Shown: one piece after another, positions 16,175 to 25,757 of the stretch
Layout of the letters: each line of letters begins with the position of its first letter
Numbering within the stretch: the first letter of the stretch is position 1
Source: Calditrichota bacterium
GTDB lineage: Bacteria; Calditrichota; Calditrichia; RBG-13-44-9; J042
Length of the DNA: 64,000 nt
Direction: 5' to 3'
NCBI GenBank assembly: GCA_013150955.1
Contig: JAADJD010000055.1
Location: 116,343-180,342 of the forward strand
Translations under genes and position numbers: made by a program
Notes under the pieces: generated by a model
What the model was told of the DNA's origin: nothing
The model's input: the letters and a program-made list of their open reading frames with translations, nothing else
Database searches by the model: none

Positions 16175-19087
16175 TCAATTGGTTTTGCTGACCTGATCCA
16201 GGGTTCGGGCTTCTTTTACAATTTCGTAAGCTTCAATAATATCGCCAACTTTGATGTCGTTGAAATTCTCCAGCATCATCCCGCATTCGTATCCGGCCTG
16301 AACTTCGCGGACGTCCTCTTTAAACCGCTTCAGGGAAGCCAGCTTCCCGTCGTAAATTTCTACATCGTTTCGAATCAACCGGACATTGCTGTTCCGGGTA
16401 ATCTTGCCATTCAATACGTAACACCCGGCCACCGTTCCCAGTCGGGAGATCTTGAAGGTCTCGCGAACCTCGGCGGTACCCAGCAGAATTTCTCGCTCTT
16501 CGGGTTCCAGCATTCCTTCCAGCGCCTTCTTGACATCCTCGATGGCATCGTAGATCACCTTGTAGAGGCGGATGTCCACATGCTCCTGTTCGGCAAGTTC
16601 TTTGGCCTTTGGGGTGGGACGCACGTGGAAACCGATGATGATGGCATTCGACGCTGCAGCCAGCAGGACGTCCGATTCGGAAATGGGGCCAACCGCCCGA
16701 CGAATCACTTCCACAGCCACTTCGTCCTGGGACAGTTGCAACAGGGCATCGGCCAGTGCCTGTGCAGATCCATCCACATCGGCCTTCACCATGATGTTCA
16801 ACTTCTTCACAGCTCCTTCGCGAATTTGCCGCGAGAATTCGTCCAGCGTCATGGTGCGGGTCTTGCGGAAGTCCTGCTCGCGCTTTAACTGCTGCCGCCG
16901 TTGGGCAATTTCCTTCACCTTCTTCTCGTCCTCCATGACCACAAACCGGTCACCCGCTTCGGGCACGCCATCGATACCCAGCACCTGTACCGGCGTGGAC
17001 GGCCCGGCCGACTCCACCCGTTGCCCGCGTTCATTCAACAGGCTGCGCACACGTCCCCAGTGCTGGCCCACCACAAAATAATCGCCGACCCGCAGCGTAC
17101 CTTCCTGAATCAACACCGTGGCCACCGGGCCTTTGCCCTTGTCCAGTTTGGCCTCCAGCACCACACCGCGGGCTTTTTTGTTGGGATTGGCCTTCAGCTC
17201 CAGCAACTCGGCTTCCAGCAGAATCTTTTCCAGCAATTCATCGACCCCCTGCCCGGTTTTGGCAGAAACTTCCACCACCTGGTACGTTCCACCCCAATCT
17301 TCGACCAGAATATTCCGTTCTGCCAGTTGTTTGCGAATGGCCTGGGGATCGGCGTTGGGCTTGTCGATTTTATTAATGGCAATCACGATGGGCACACCGG
17401 CTGCGCGGGCATGGTCGATGGCCTCTTCCGTTTGCGGCATGACCCGATCGTCTGCGGCAATCACCAGCACCACAATGTCCGTAACCTGCGCTCCCCGCGC
17501 CCGCATGGCGGTAAACGCTTCGTGACCCGGCGTGTCCAGAAAGGTAATCTTTCGGCCATCTTCCAGTTCCACTTCATAAGCCCCAATGTGCTGGGTAATG
17601 CCCCCCGCTTCTCCCGCTACCACGTTGGTGTTCCGGATATAATCCAGCAAGGAGGTTTTCCCATGATCCACGTGTCCCATGATGGTGACCACCGGTGGAC
17701 GCGGCTGGAGATCTTCCGGACGATCTTCTTCGGATTCTTCTTCCAGAATCTCCGCCGCAAACTCCTCTTCCTCTTCCACCTTGTAACCAAACTCTTCGGC
17801 CAGCAGCTTGATGGTATCCATATCCAGCCGCTGGTTGATGGTCACGATAAGTCCCAGTTCCAGACATTTGCGGATAATTTCCGAGGCCGGAACGTCCATC
17901 AGGTTGGCCAGATCCTGCGTGGTGATGAATTCGGTAACTTTAATAACGTTTTCTTCAATTTCCTCTTCGTCACGATCTTTGACTTTTTTCCGCTTTTTAC
18001 GCCCGGTACCCGCATCGCGCATCTCTGCCAGGGTTTTCCGCAGGGTTTCTTCCACCTCTTTCTGATCCACTTCCTTTTTCTTCTTCCCGCGTTTCTTGCG
18101 CCCTTCTTTGGCGGGTTTCACCACCTCTTCGCCTTCTTCCTCTTCCTCAATGGCGCGCAGATCGCGTTTAAACTTTTTGCCTTCTTTGCGGATCATTTCA
18201 AACGCCTTGCGGCGGCGGGCTTCCCGTTCGTCTTCCAGTTCCTTCTTGGTCTTCTTCTTCCCTTTTTTCCGCTCTTTCTTGCGTTCTTCTTCCAGCGTTT
18301 TTTCTTCCAGTTGCTCGGGGGTCAATTTCGGTTCCGCCCGTTCTTCCGCGGCGGCCTTTTCAATCAGGTCAGCGGGACGGGCTTTTTTACCCTCCTCGCG
18401 AATGCGCTTCAGAATACGTCGCTGGCGCTCCCGCTTTTCACGCTCCTCTTCTTCCAGACGCTTCAGGTACTCCCTGGCCATGGGGTGATCCACAATATCG
18501 CCCACCTTGGGCTTGGGTTCTTCTCTGGCTTCTGCAGGTGTTTCCTCAGCCTTTTCTTCCGTTTCCGGTGTTTCCACAGCGGCTTCGGCTTCAGCGGCAG
18601 GTTCCTCCCCTTCCTCTGCCGTTTCTGCCGGGGGTGCTTCCGGGGTAACCTCTTCGGGCTGGGGTACGGCTTCAACCGTGGTTTCTACCGGTTCTTCCAC
18701 AGGGGCTTCAGGGGATTCTGCCGGGGCAGTTTCCTCGGGTTTAATCTCTTCCACCGGTTCCGGCGATGCTTCCGTCGGTGCCGTGGGCGTCTCGGCCGTC
18801 TCCCTGGGGGTTACCTCCGCAGCGGCCTCAGCCGCCCGCTCCACACTGGCCGCCTTCTGTTCCTCTAACTTCTTCTCCATGCGGCGCTTCTGCAACTTCT
18901 CGGCCGCCTTCTTTTCGTGGGCAAACCGCTGCAAAATCTCATCATAAACCTCATCGGTGATGATCATGTTCAGGCCTTTAACGGTATAGCCCTTCTTCTC
19001 CAGAAATTCCTTAATCGTTCCCGAGGAAAGATTCAACTCCTTGGCGACCTGAAATAATTTTCGCTTTTTCTTTGTGGTCACTGCCAT
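16175..19087 (-). CDS. infB: Translation initiation factor IF-2
   Basis: This GTPase places initiator tRNA on the 30S subunit. The 970 residues start with an IF2_N helix ([19 protein letters not shown]), then about 300 residues rich in Glu, Ala and Pro, followed by Lys/Arg/Glu-rich helices (a low-complexity linker), then the G domain ([16 protein letters not shown] near 475; [18 protein letters not shown]), domain II and the C-terminal fMet-tRNA-binding domain ([21 protein letters not shown]). The composition of the linker produces long antisense open frames that are not genes. Confidence 0.97.
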   Translation of the reverse strand: MAVTTKKKRKLFQVAKELNLSSGTIKEFLEKKGYTVKGLNMIITDEVYDEILQRFAHEKKAAEKLQKRRMEKKLEEQKAASVERAAEAAAEVTPRETAETPTAPTEASPEPVEEIKPEETAPAESPEAPVEEPVETTVEAVPQPEEVTPEAPPAETAEEGEEPAAEAEAAVETPETEEKAEETPAEAREEPKPKVGDIVDHPMAREYLKRLEEEEREKRERQRRILKRIREEGKKARPADLIEKAAAEERAEPKLTPEQLEEKTLEEERKKERKKGKKKTKKELEDEREARRRKAFEMIRKEGKKFKRDLRAIEEEEEGEEVVKPAKEGRKKRGKKKKEVDQKEVEETLRKTLAEMRDAGTGRKKRKKVKDRDEEEIEENVIKVTEFITTQDLANLMDVPASEIIRKCLELGLIVTINQRLDMDTIKLLAEEFGYKVEEEEEFAAEILEEESEEDRPEDLQPRPPVVTIMGHVDHGKTSLLDYIRNTNVVAGEAGGITQHIGAYEVELEDGRKITFLDTPGHEAFTAMRARGAQVTDIVVLVIAADDRVMPQTEEAIDHARAAGVPIVIAINKIDKPNADPQAIRKQLAERNILVEDWGGTYQVVEVSAKTGQGVDELLEKILLEAELLELKANPNKKARGVVLEAKLDKGKGPVATVLIQEGTLRVGDYFVVGQHWGRVRSLLNERGQRVESAGPSTPVQVLGIDGVPEAGDRFVVMEDEKKVKEIAQRRQQLKREQDFRKTRTMTLDEFSRQIREGAVKKLNIMVKADVDGSAQALADALLQLSQDEVAVEVIRRAVGPISESDVLLAAASNAIIIGFHVRPTPKAKELAEQEHVDIRLYKVIYDAIEDVKKALEGMLEPEEREILLGTAEVRETFKISRLGTVAGCYVLNGKITRNSNVRLIRNDVEIYDGKLASLKRFKEDVREVQAGYECGMMLENFNDIKVGDIIEAYEIVKEARTLDQVSKTN

Positions 19088-19095
19088 TGAAACCC

Positions 19096-19425
19096 CTAAT
19101 TTAGATGTTTTAAAAACCCTCTTGCCATTTCCCCACGACGCATTCCGATGATCTTGAACCGATCGATTCCCAACCAGGTGCGCCAGGGAAGATCATCTTG
19201 CATGGCGAACACCGGCACCCGATGCCGCTCGGCAATCCATCGGATGCGTTTCGCCGAATCCGCCGAAATTTCTTCGCTAAGCAACACAAATGCAATCTTA
19301 TTTTTTTCAATATTGCGTTTCACCGCTTCAAATCCCAGTTCCACCAATCTGGCGCGAAGCGCCAATCCCATTAATCCCACCAATTTCTCGTTCAATCGAA
19401 TCTTCCGTTCTGTTTCACCGGTCAT
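19096..19425 (-). CDS. L7Ae/YlxQ-like RNA-binding protein
   Basis: The 109-residue L7Ae/L30e-fold protein has [22 protein letters not shown] and [23 protein letters not shown], and ends in an alpha/beta wing. YlxQ-type proteins between nusA and infB bind RNA K-turns and are probably ribosome-associated. It keeps the usual position: nusA is upstream and infB starts 8 bp after its stop. Confidence 0.85.
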   Translation of the reverse strand: MTGETERKIRLNEKLVGLMGLALRARLVELGFEAVKRNIEKNKIAFVLLSEEISADSAKRIRWIAERHRVPVFAMQDDLPWRTWLGIDRFKIIGMRRGEMARGFLKHLN

Positions 19426-19498
19426 TTCATCTCAAACGGCTCATTTTTCTGGGAAGAAACCGTTGTTGCCAACGATTGCCCCGGAGCCGCATACACCG

Positions 19499-20791
19499 TT
19501 AAATGTTCAGCTGCTGCAGAATCTTCTGCGCTGTTTTCTGGCCGATTCCCGGAATTTCCAGCAGTCCCTGCAGGCCCAGTCCTTTTACCTCTTCTGCGGT
19601 CTTGATACCGGCTTCCTTCAGTTTTTCCACAATTTTGGGACTCAGACCAGGTATTTCTTCAACCGCCATATCGGTATCGGCTTCGGCGGTCTTTTCGTAG
19701 TACTCGGATTCTTTAATCAACTCGATCTGGTAACCGGTCAGCTCTTCCGCCAGCTCCAGATTGACCTCCCCGCGTCCCATGGCAATGCCCATGTCCTTGT
19801 CTGGAATGATGGCCACTGCCATTTTCTGATCTTTTTCGACCAGCACCCGCAGGGGTTTGGCCGGGGTAAGAGCCCGCGCAATGTAGACTTCCGGTTCCGA
19901 GGAATAGGCAATTACATCGATCTTTTCGCCATTCAGTTCGCGCACCACGGACTGAATGCGCACGCCACGCATGCCCACACAGGCTCCCACGGGATCGATG
20001 CGCTTGTCCATGGATTCCACCGCAATTTTGGTGCGTTCACCCGGACGCCGTGCCACGGCCTTGATTTCCACGATGCCATCAAAAATTTCCGGCACTTCGA
20101 TTTCAAACAGACGAATCAGGAACCGCTTATCGGCACGGGAGACGATGATCTCCGGTCGACTCCCCTGCCGGCGGCGCCGGGGACGATCGAAATCTTCTTC
20201 CTCTTCCAGTAACACTTCCGGCTTAACCACTTCCTTAATCAAAGCTCGCACACTCTCGCCGCGACGCAACTTCTCGCCCGGTATGCACTCCTTTCGGGGC
20301 ATAAACATCTCGGTTCGGTCTACATTAATAAAATAGCCCGCCCGCGTTTCCTGATGCACATCGCCAATGATGATTTCACCCACGCGGGAGCTGTACTCGT
20401 CATAAATTTTTCGTTTTTCGTATTCCCGAATGCGCTGCAACAGGGTTTGCTTGGCAATGTTGATCAGACGACGGCCAAAATCCTCCGGGTTGACCACTTC
20501 GGCCAGAATTTCCCCTTCTTCCACATCGGGATCAATCTTTTTCGCTTCTTCCAGGGAAATTTCCCGTCGGGGATCGGTCACTTCTTTTACCACTTCCTTT
20601 TCCACATACAGCTCCACGTCCCCCCGATCGATATTCACAATCACATCGAATTCGGCCTCTTCCCCGTATTTACGCTTCATCAGGGTGACAAATATATCTT
20701 CCAGAATGTCCCGCAAATCCTCTTTGCTGATGCGTTTTTCTTTGGCGATTTCGCTTGCGGCAATAATAATTTGACTCTTCATAAATCCCAT
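19499..20791 (-). CDS. nusA: Transcription termination/antitermination factor NusA
   Basis: NusA binds RNA polymerase and nascent RNA and controls pausing and termination. The 430 residues hold the N-terminal domain (to about 125), an S1 domain (KIYDEYSSRVGEIIIGDVHQE), and KH1/KH2 (VGACVGMRGVRIQSVVRELNGEKIDVI; EKDQKMAVAIIPDKDMGIAMGR). The C-terminal extension is a helix-hairpin-helix (LSPKIVEKLKEAGIKTAEEV, then LLEIPGIGQKTAQKIL). Starts at 20791 and 20782 both fit; a GGAGGTG lies just upstream. Confidence 0.96.
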   Translation of the reverse strand: MGFMKSQIIIAASEIAKEKRISKEDLRDILEDIFVTLMKRKYGEEAEFDVIVNIDRGDVELYVEKEVVKEVTDPRREISLEEAKKIDPDVEEGEILAEVVNPEDFGRRLINIAKQTLLQRIREYEKRKIYDEYSSRVGEIIIGDVHQETRAGYFINVDRTEMFMPRKECIPGEKLRRGESVRALIKEVVKPEVLLEEEEDFDRPRRRRQGSRPEIIVSRADKRFLIRLFEIEVPEIFDGIVEIKAVARRPGERTKIAVESMDKRIDPVGACVGMRGVRIQSVVRELNGEKIDVIAYSSEPEVYIARALTPAKPLRVLVEKDQKMAVAIIPDKDMGIAMGRGEVNLELAEELTGYQIELIKESEYYEKTAEADTDMAVEEIPGLSPKIVEKLKEAGIKTAEEVKGLGLQGLLEIPGIGQKTAQKILQQLNI

Positions 20792-20809
20792 TCACCTCCA
20801 ATAAACGGT

Positions 20810-21280
20810 TTACCATTTGATCTTTACCTTTGCCAGCTCGATGGCGGACAAAGGGATGGTAACATCTTGTTTTTTCACCCGGAGCACGATGGCGCCTTCC
20901 TGCACTTCCAATAGCTCTCCGGTCACTTCCCGACGGACATCCTGATCCTGATACTGTACCTTCAGCATCCGCCCGATGTTTTTCCGAAACTGCCAGGGCT
21001 GCGTCAGAGGACGATGCACGCCCGGCGAAGAAACCTCCAGCCGATAGGAACCCGGAATGACATCGTGCATATCCAGAATATCGCTGATCTCCTGCGTCAA
21101 ACGGGTGATTTCGGCCAGGGTAATGCCCCTTTCCGTATCGGCATAAATACTCAGCACTTGATTGTTCCCCGAACCGCGCATTTCCAGATCCACCAGATGA
21201 TAGAATTGCTCGTCAAACAATGGGCGGATGAGTTCCCGAACTTTTTTCAGAATTTCTTCTTTGTCTTCCATCGTGCTCAC
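20810..21280 (-). CDS. rimP: Ribosome maturation factor RimP
   Basis: This factor acts in early 30S subunit assembly. The 156-residue protein shows the N-terminal domain (FYHLVDLEMRGSGNNQVLSIYADTERG), the hinge SYRLEVSSPGVHRPL and the C-terminal SH3-like barrel. It starts at GTG 21280 after AGCAGG (an ATG at 21271 is possible). It heads the rimP-nusA-ylxQ-infB-ylxP-rbfA-truB-ribF-rpsO-pnp operon. Confidence 0.93.
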   Translation of the reverse strand: MSTMEDKEEILKKVRELIRPLFDEQFYHLVDLEMRGSGNNQVLSIYADTERGITLAEITRLTQEISDILDMHDVIPGSYRLEVSSPGVHRPLTQPWQFRKNIGRMLKVQYQDQDVRREVTGELLEVQEGAIVLRVKKQDVTIPLSAIELAKVKIKW

Positions 21281-21295
21281 TTAACCTGCTGATAA

Positions 21296-21323
21296 CAAAA
21301 AAGTGGGTTTAAAACCCACTTTC
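21296..21323 (-). terminator. Terminator before the rimP operon
   Basis: An AAGTGGGTTT/AAACCCACTT hairpin lies between the DHS-like gene and rimP. On the minus strand it is followed by TTTTTTG. The palindrome is nearly perfect, but the stem is AT-rich at its top. Confidence 0.7.
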
Positions 21324-21417
21324 CAGTCCGCAAATTTAACGGTATGCACTCGTAAATGCAAGTGTTTTACTATAAATAAGCGGGGCAAGTTCCTTTTTAG
21401 CCGGGAATGGCTGCCGA

Positions 21418-22356
21418 TCAGTCCAGCAACAATCCAGCCAGCAGGGGAATCATGATCTCATGGTGTCCCACAAAATAGTATCCCTTGCCACCACCCAGCG
21501 TGGGACGCTCTTTCACGTTCACGGTGGGACGATAGTGACGAATCATGTCGAACACGGCGGTGAAAAAATCGTAAGCGGGATATTTTAAATTGCGCACGAC
21601 GGTCAGAGCCTTCAGGAAAACTTCCGGCAGAATCACCGCCGATCCCACATTCAGAACGATGCTCCCTTTCCGCAATCGGGTAAGTGAGTGGGAAAACACC
21701 TGAAAATCCAGCAACGATTTTTCCCCGAATGCCGCCCCATCCAGGTTGGGGTGCTGGTGAATGATCTCGGTGCCCAGGGCTGGATGGATGGATACCGGTA
21801 CCTCGTGCTGCACACAGGCCGCCAGCAAACTCAAATGAAGATTGGGCGCCTTCTCCTGAATCAGGCGCTCCCCGATGACCTCGCCGTATCCTTTATCGTT
21901 TCCCCTGTTCCGGGAGAGGGCTTCGTTAATAAAAGCGGCAGTTTCTCTGGCCATCCCAAAACTGCCATCCTGTAAAGCAGTGGCCACATCCTCGCTGGTA
22001 ATGCCCCACATGGCAATTTCCACGTCGTGGATCACCCCGGCGCCATTCATGGCCAGATGCCGAATGTATCGGCGCCGGATGAGCTCGACGATCACCGGAT
22101 TCAATCCCACCTTGATCACGTGAGCCCCCATCATCCAGAGAATCATCTGATCATCGGCAATGGCCTGTCGGTAATGTTGCACAAATTCCTTGAAATCCTT
22201 TGCAACCAGAATATCGGGAAGCATGGAGAGGAAGGCCTCCAGGGAGGTACTGCGATTGGGCACCCGGCTAAAATCGGAGATGGCCACCTTGCTAAAACGT
22301 TCCCGTATGCTGTAGGTCTTAATCCCTTCAAACGTGAGTTTGGGATACCGACTCAT
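21418..22356 (-). CDS. Deoxyhypusine synthase-like protein
   Basis: The 312-residue protein resembles the bacterial branch of the deoxyhypusine/homospermidine synthase family: MILWMMGAHVIKVGLNPVIVELI, HLAMNGAGVIHDVEIAMWG, SFGMARETAAFINEAL, then IHPALGTEIIHQHPNLDGAA and LNVGSAVILPEVFLKALTVVRNL. The C-terminal active-site region reads GGGKGYYFVGHH rather than the eukaryotic KHH-type motif. True deoxyhypusine synthases modify eIF5A, which bacteria lack. A polyamine-type NAD-dependent reaction is possible but unproven. It stands between terminators, 12 bp from the DUF3108 gene upstream on the same strand. Confidence 0.75.
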   Translation of the reverse strand: MSRYPKLTFEGIKTYSIRERFSKVAISDFSRVPNRSTSLEAFLSMLPDILVAKDFKEFVQHYRQAIADDQMILWMMGAHVIKVGLNPVIVELIRRRYIRHLAMNGAGVIHDVEIAMWGITSEDVATALQDGSFGMARETAAFINEALSRNRGNDKGYGEVIGERLIQEKAPNLHLSLLAACVQHEVPVSIHPALGTEIIHQHPNLDGAAFGEKSLLDFQVFSHSLTRLRKGSIVLNVGSAVILPEVFLKALTVVRNLKYPAYDFFTAVFDMIRHYRPTVNVKERPTLGGGKGYYFVGHHEIMIPLLAGLLLD

Positions 22357-22368
22357 GACGATCCCTTT

Positions 22369-23295
22369 TTATTTAATCTGGGCTTCTAACGGAAGGGGAA
22401 CCCCTTCAATCTTAATCAATTCTGTGGTGATGGAACCAATCAACACCTTGGATTTCATCAACACCGGTAATTTGCGCTCATCATCGGTTAACCACACCCA
22501 CAACTTTCCTTTTTGTTTAAAAATGGCTTCGCCCTTCAGCCGGGGTTGTACTTTAATGCAATCGAAGGTTCCGGCTTTGACTTTGATCCGCTCCTTTTTT
22601 TGGATGATCACCTGCAAATCGTATACCTTGCGATTGTCGTGATTGCTCATGACTACCGGTACCCCCACTTCCAGATCCTGGGTGCGGACGTAATAAAATG
22701 CGGCCAGCACATCCAGCACATATTTGGGGATGGGCACCACAAATTCTTCCTGCTTTTTTATTCGTAACGGCTCATCGCTGTGGTAACGAATCATCCGCAC
22801 ATATGCCTTGCCAAACAGTTGATCGTAATTCACGAACAGATCGAACTTATAGCCGCCCTCGCGCAACTTTTTGGTAAACCGCCAGGAAAAAATCCCCCGT
22901 GCATCCACAATGCTCTCCACCTCATCGCGCACCTTAAAAATCAGATCAAACGTTTTCGTCGACCGTGCCGTGGAGACGATCCGATACGACGGGAAACTGT
23001 CGTTTACCACAATCTTTTCCCGAACCTCCATCGTGGCGTACCCGGCTTTGATGAATCCGTAGCGCACCACAAAGGTCAACTTCTCCCCCACATCAAAGGC
23101 ACGATTGGGCACCACGCGATCCAGCCTCCGCGGGAGCGGTTCCGCATCCACCAGCGAGTCCGGCACCTGCTGCAGGGTATCCACTGCAACCTGCGGTTCA
23201 GCGGGCGTTTCTGACCTCACCCATTTCTGACCCAGCAAAAACGTGGCCACCCAGAGCAGCCCCAGCCCCAAAACAGTTCTACCGGTCTTCCGCAT
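22369..23295 (-). CDS. DUF3108 exported protein
   Basis: This protein of about 308 residues has a signal peptide (MRKTGRTVLGLGLLWVATFLLG) and the DUF3108 core: AFDVGEKLTFVVRYGFIKAGYATMEV, then SYRIVSTARSTKTFDLIFKVRDEVESIVD, and later VKAGTFDCIKVQPRLKGEAIFKQKGKLWVWLTDD. DUF3108 proteins are periplasmic or outer-membrane beta-rich proteins of unknown role. The start at 23295 is chosen for AGGA spacing and for the signal peptide; TTG 23325 and ATG 23316 are alternatives. Confidence 0.8.
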   Translation of the reverse strand: MRKTGRTVLGLGLLWVATFLLGQKWVRSETPAEPQVAVDTLQQVPDSLVDAEPLPRRLDRVVPNRAFDVGEKLTFVVRYGFIKAGYATMEVREKIVVNDSFPSYRIVSTARSTKTFDLIFKVRDEVESIVDARGIFSWRFTKKLREGGYKFDLFVNYDQLFGKAYVRMIRYHSDEPLRIKKQEEFVVPIPKYVLDVLAAFYYVRTQDLEVGVPVVMSNHDNRKVYDLQVIIQKKERIKVKAGTFDCIKVQPRLKGEAIFKQKGKLWVWLTDDERKLPVLMKSKVLIGSITTELIKIEGVPLPLEAQIK

Positions 23296-23547
23296 CAGGA
23301 TTCCTGCCTTTTCCATTCTCCTCAAACGTCACCATAGGATGATCGATTGGTGCCGTCATCCACTTGAACGTATAAAATAAGTCCCCGCTGCGGTAAACAC
23401 ACCCGTTTTTTTTATTTCCGGGAAGACCCACTCCGGGGAATCGGAGAAACCGGGGCCACGGATAAGAACGTGAAATGGAGGAAAGGAGGTACCCTGTTGC
23501 CAGTGCCTGACAGGTTTTCATCCAGCAATGGTGTCGAATGATGGTTC

Positions 23548-24999
23548 TCAGGTGTCCAGAATCTGGCTCTTCAGCTGCAGCACCGTGCTTTTCAGGATGG
23601 GATTGCGACCAATCTCTTTCTGGATTTTCTTGTGACTATGGAGAATGGTGGTGTGGTTACGGTTCCCAAACTGATAACCAATGCGAATGAGGGATTCGCC
23701 GGTGACTTCCCGCGAAAGGTAAATGGCAATCTGTCGGGCCAGCTGAATTTCCCGCTTGCGGGAGGTGCCGATGAGCACGTCCACCGGAAGGTTGAAATAA
23801 TCGGCCACCACCTGCTGAATGTGTTCGATGTCGATGCGCTTCTTTCGCATCCCCAGTCCATTGAGTCCCTGCCACTGAGGATAAATCTGGGCCACAATAA
23901 ATTTGGCCTGATCCAGATCCAGCGGCTTGCCGATGAGAGAAATTTGCGCAATAATGCGAATCATGGCGGCGTTAAGGAGATGCATGTCCGTGGTTAGATT
24001 TTCCACCAGGAAATCGATGATTTCAGGATCCAGCTCCAGGCCATTTTGTTCCAGATGAAAGTGGATCAGTTTCCGGCGGGATTCCACCGACGGGTAGATC
24101 AGATCCACGATTAATCCTTTCTGAAAAAAGGAGATCAGGCGCGGATTGAAATGCACCAGGTTGGCCGGCGGCACGTTGACGGTCAGCACGATCTGACGGC
24201 GCTTCTTTTCCAGCTCCATCAGGATGTACAAAAGCCCCTCCTGCGATTTGGGCTTGTTGGATAAAAACTGAATATCATCCATTAAAAATACATCTGCAGA
24301 GGTGAGCTTTTTCTTAAAATTATTGATATCAGCATGTTGGAGAGCGTATACATATTCATTCAAGAATTTTTCGGAATTGATGTACAGGATGCGTGAACGC
24401 GGCCGTCGCTCCTGCACATGATTGCCAATGGCATGCAGCAGGTGGCTTTTTCCCGTACCGACCTCGCCATAAATTACCAGGGGATTGAATTTGACTTTGG
24501 TGGTGTGGTTGGCAACGTATTCAGCGGATTTTAAGGCCAGCTCGTTATCGTTACTGACAAAAAAATTGCTTAAACGACAATTGGCATCCAGTTCACAATC
24601 TTCGCTGGAATACCCTTCTGCCGGTGCCAGCAGGCGTTCCTCCGGTTCTTCTTCCACTTCCTCCAGCGGCTCCTTATCCTGGCGGGACGGGGCAATCAGG
24701 AACTCGATGCGCGCACGCAATCCAAACACCTGCCGGACTTTGGACTCCAGCAACTGGCCGTAATGGGTGTCGATCCATTCAAAGAAAAACCGCGAGGGAA
24801 CCCGCAGGATGAGCGTTTCGTCCACGTAGGATACGGGGATGATCGGCAGAAACCAGGTTTGCAGCGTTTGCAGGGAGACTTCGTTTTTGATGGCTTCCAG
24901 GCATTGTTTCCATCGGCTTTGAACAGAGGCATCAGAAGGCTTAAACGAGTCAGAGATCGCATTAGCATTGTGTATACTCATAATACGTACGCCACCCAA
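23548..24999 (-). CDS. dnaA: Chromosomal replication initiator DnaA
   Basis: The AAA+ initiator of replication has 483 residues. Domain I is at the start (WKQCLEAIKNEVSLQTLQTWFLPI). A variable acidic linker follows. The AAA+ domain has Walker A GEVGTGKSHLLHAIGN, Walker B FLMDDIQFLSNK and arginine-finger region NPRLISFFQKGLIVDL. Domain IV has the DNA-binding signature GNRNHTTILHSHKKI. Starts at 24999 (GTG/ATG region) and 24981 (MSIHNA) are possible. It is divergent from rpmB across an AT-rich region that could include the origin. Confidence 0.96.
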   Translation of the reverse strand: MGGVRIMSIHNANAISDSFKPSDASVQSRWKQCLEAIKNEVSLQTLQTWFLPIIPVSYVDETLILRVPSRFFFEWIDTHYGQLLESKVRQVFGLRARIEFLIAPSRQDKEPLEEVEEEPEERLLAPAEGYSSEDCELDANCRLSNFFVSNDNELALKSAEYVANHTTKVKFNPLVIYGEVGTGKSHLLHAIGNHVQERRPRSRILYINSEKFLNEYVYALQHADINNFKKKLTSADVFLMDDIQFLSNKPKSQEGLLYILMELEKKRRQIVLTVNVPPANLVHFNPRLISFFQKGLIVDLIYPSVESRRKLIHFHLEQNGLELDPEIIDFLVENLTTDMHLLNAAMIRIIAQISLIGKPLDLDQAKFIVAQIYPQWQGLNGLGMRKKRIDIEHIQQVVADYFNLPVDVLIGTSRKREIQLARQIAIYLSREVTGESLIRIGYQFGNRNHTTILHSHKKIQKEIGRNPILKSTVLQLKSQILDT

Positions 25000-25308
25000 T
25001 AATTTTCTATACCATCGTCCTGTGTTATTTTCCTGGGTTAAATAAAATATTCAGTAAACAATCAGAGTCATCGCCTCGAGCTGACCAATTATATAAAAGT
25101 CCCCCCAAAAAAATCAAACGAGTTGAGAAAAAATTTTTAAAAAAATTAGTTTCACGTTAAACAAATTTTCCAGACCAATATTTTACTGAGACTTAAGCGG
25201 GATGAAAAAATTTTTCCCACATTTTTTTCAATTCGTTTGATTTTAAGAGATGATTTTTTTAAACTTGTTAGCTTTAATGCATGGAATGAATCAGAAAAGG
25301 AGTGGGCT
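25000..25308. other. AT-rich dnaA-rpmB intergenic region with an inverted repeat; weak oriC candidate
   Basis: This 309-bp gap separates divergent dnaA and rpmB. It has long A/T runs, two GAAAAAATTTTT motifs (25126 and 25204 areas) and a pair of 15-nt arms AATCAAACGAGTTGA (25112-25126) and TCAATTCGTTTGATT (25228-25242) that match as inverted repeats at 14 of 15 positions. The dnaA location would suit an origin, but only one DnaA-box-like sequence, TGTGTATAC (24973-24981), is seen. The structure could equally be regulatory for either gene. Confidence 0.35.
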
Positions 25309-25503
25309 ATGGCAAAGGTGTGTGAAATCTGCGGAAAGAAGCCGATGTTCGGGAATAACGTCAGTCACGCCAACAATCGAACCCGACGACGGTTTAATCC
25401 CAACCTCCAGAAGGTTCGGGCCATTGTTAACGGCAAGACCCGCCGCATTACGGTGTGCACCCGATGCATCCAGGCCGGAAAGGTCGTTAAAGCGGTGCGC
25501 TAA
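25309..25503 (+). CDS. rpmB: 50S ribosomal protein L28
   Basis: The 64-residue ribosomal protein reads [23 protein letters not shown] at its start, with [28 protein letters not shown] later. It keeps two CxxC pairs (CEIC, CTRC), a zinc-type L28. AAGGAG precedes the ATG at 25309; the open frame extends 72 bases further upstream but is not needed. A strong terminator follows. Confidence 0.95.
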   Translation: MAKVCEICGKKPMFGNNVSHANNRTRRRFNPNLQKVRAIVNGKTRRITVCTRCIQAGKVVKAVR

Positions 25504-25529
25504 TTCCAAATTGACTGCGTCGATTTGCT

Positions 25530-25562
25530 CCCCAATGGCTCCCTGGCATTGGGGATTTTTTA
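25530..25562 (+). terminator. Terminator of rpmB
   Basis: CCCCAATG (25530-25537) pairs with CATTGGGG (25547-25554) and is followed by ATTTTTTATTT, 27 nt after the rpmB stop. Confidence 0.85.
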
Positions 25563-25659
25563 TTTCCCTTACAAGCACCTTTTTTATCCATTTCGTAACA
25601 CCGCTTCTCTCGAAAAATTCCCCCATAGAAAAAACAGGGCCGCACCAAAGAGCGCATTA

Positions 25660-25757
25660 TCCCAGATAATGCATTAAACCCAGATTATGCAGTAGCCTAC
25701 GAATGACACGAATGAACACCAATAAAAAGAATAAACCCAGATTATGCATTTGGGTTA
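25660..25757 (+). repeat. Partial dispersed element, copy C (repeated left ends)
   Basis: Only left-end material is present: CCCAGATAATGCATTA, then AACCCAGATTATGCAGTAG followed by TACGAATGACACGAATGAACACCAATAAAAA, then again AAACCCAGATTATGCAT. Several ends are stacked head to tail and the interior and right end are missing. It overlaps the last codons of the GWxTD gene (stop at 25755) at its edge. Confidence 0.7.

Noticed and set aside
16901-18868. 655-codon plus-strand open frame opposite infB
   Set aside because: It is the antisense shadow of the Glu/Lys/Ala-rich linker of infB. The composition (Phe, Gly, Arg, His rich) and lack of any ribosome-binding site or family match show it is not a gene.
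23279-23521. 80-codon minus-strand frame between dnaA and the DUF3108 gene
   Set aside because: It overlaps the DUF3108 start, has unusual composition and no family match. Left out.
25000-25308. Calling this gap a definite replication origin
   Set aside because: Only one weak DnaA-box-like sequence was found; the inverted repeat alone is not enough, so it is listed at low confidence only.
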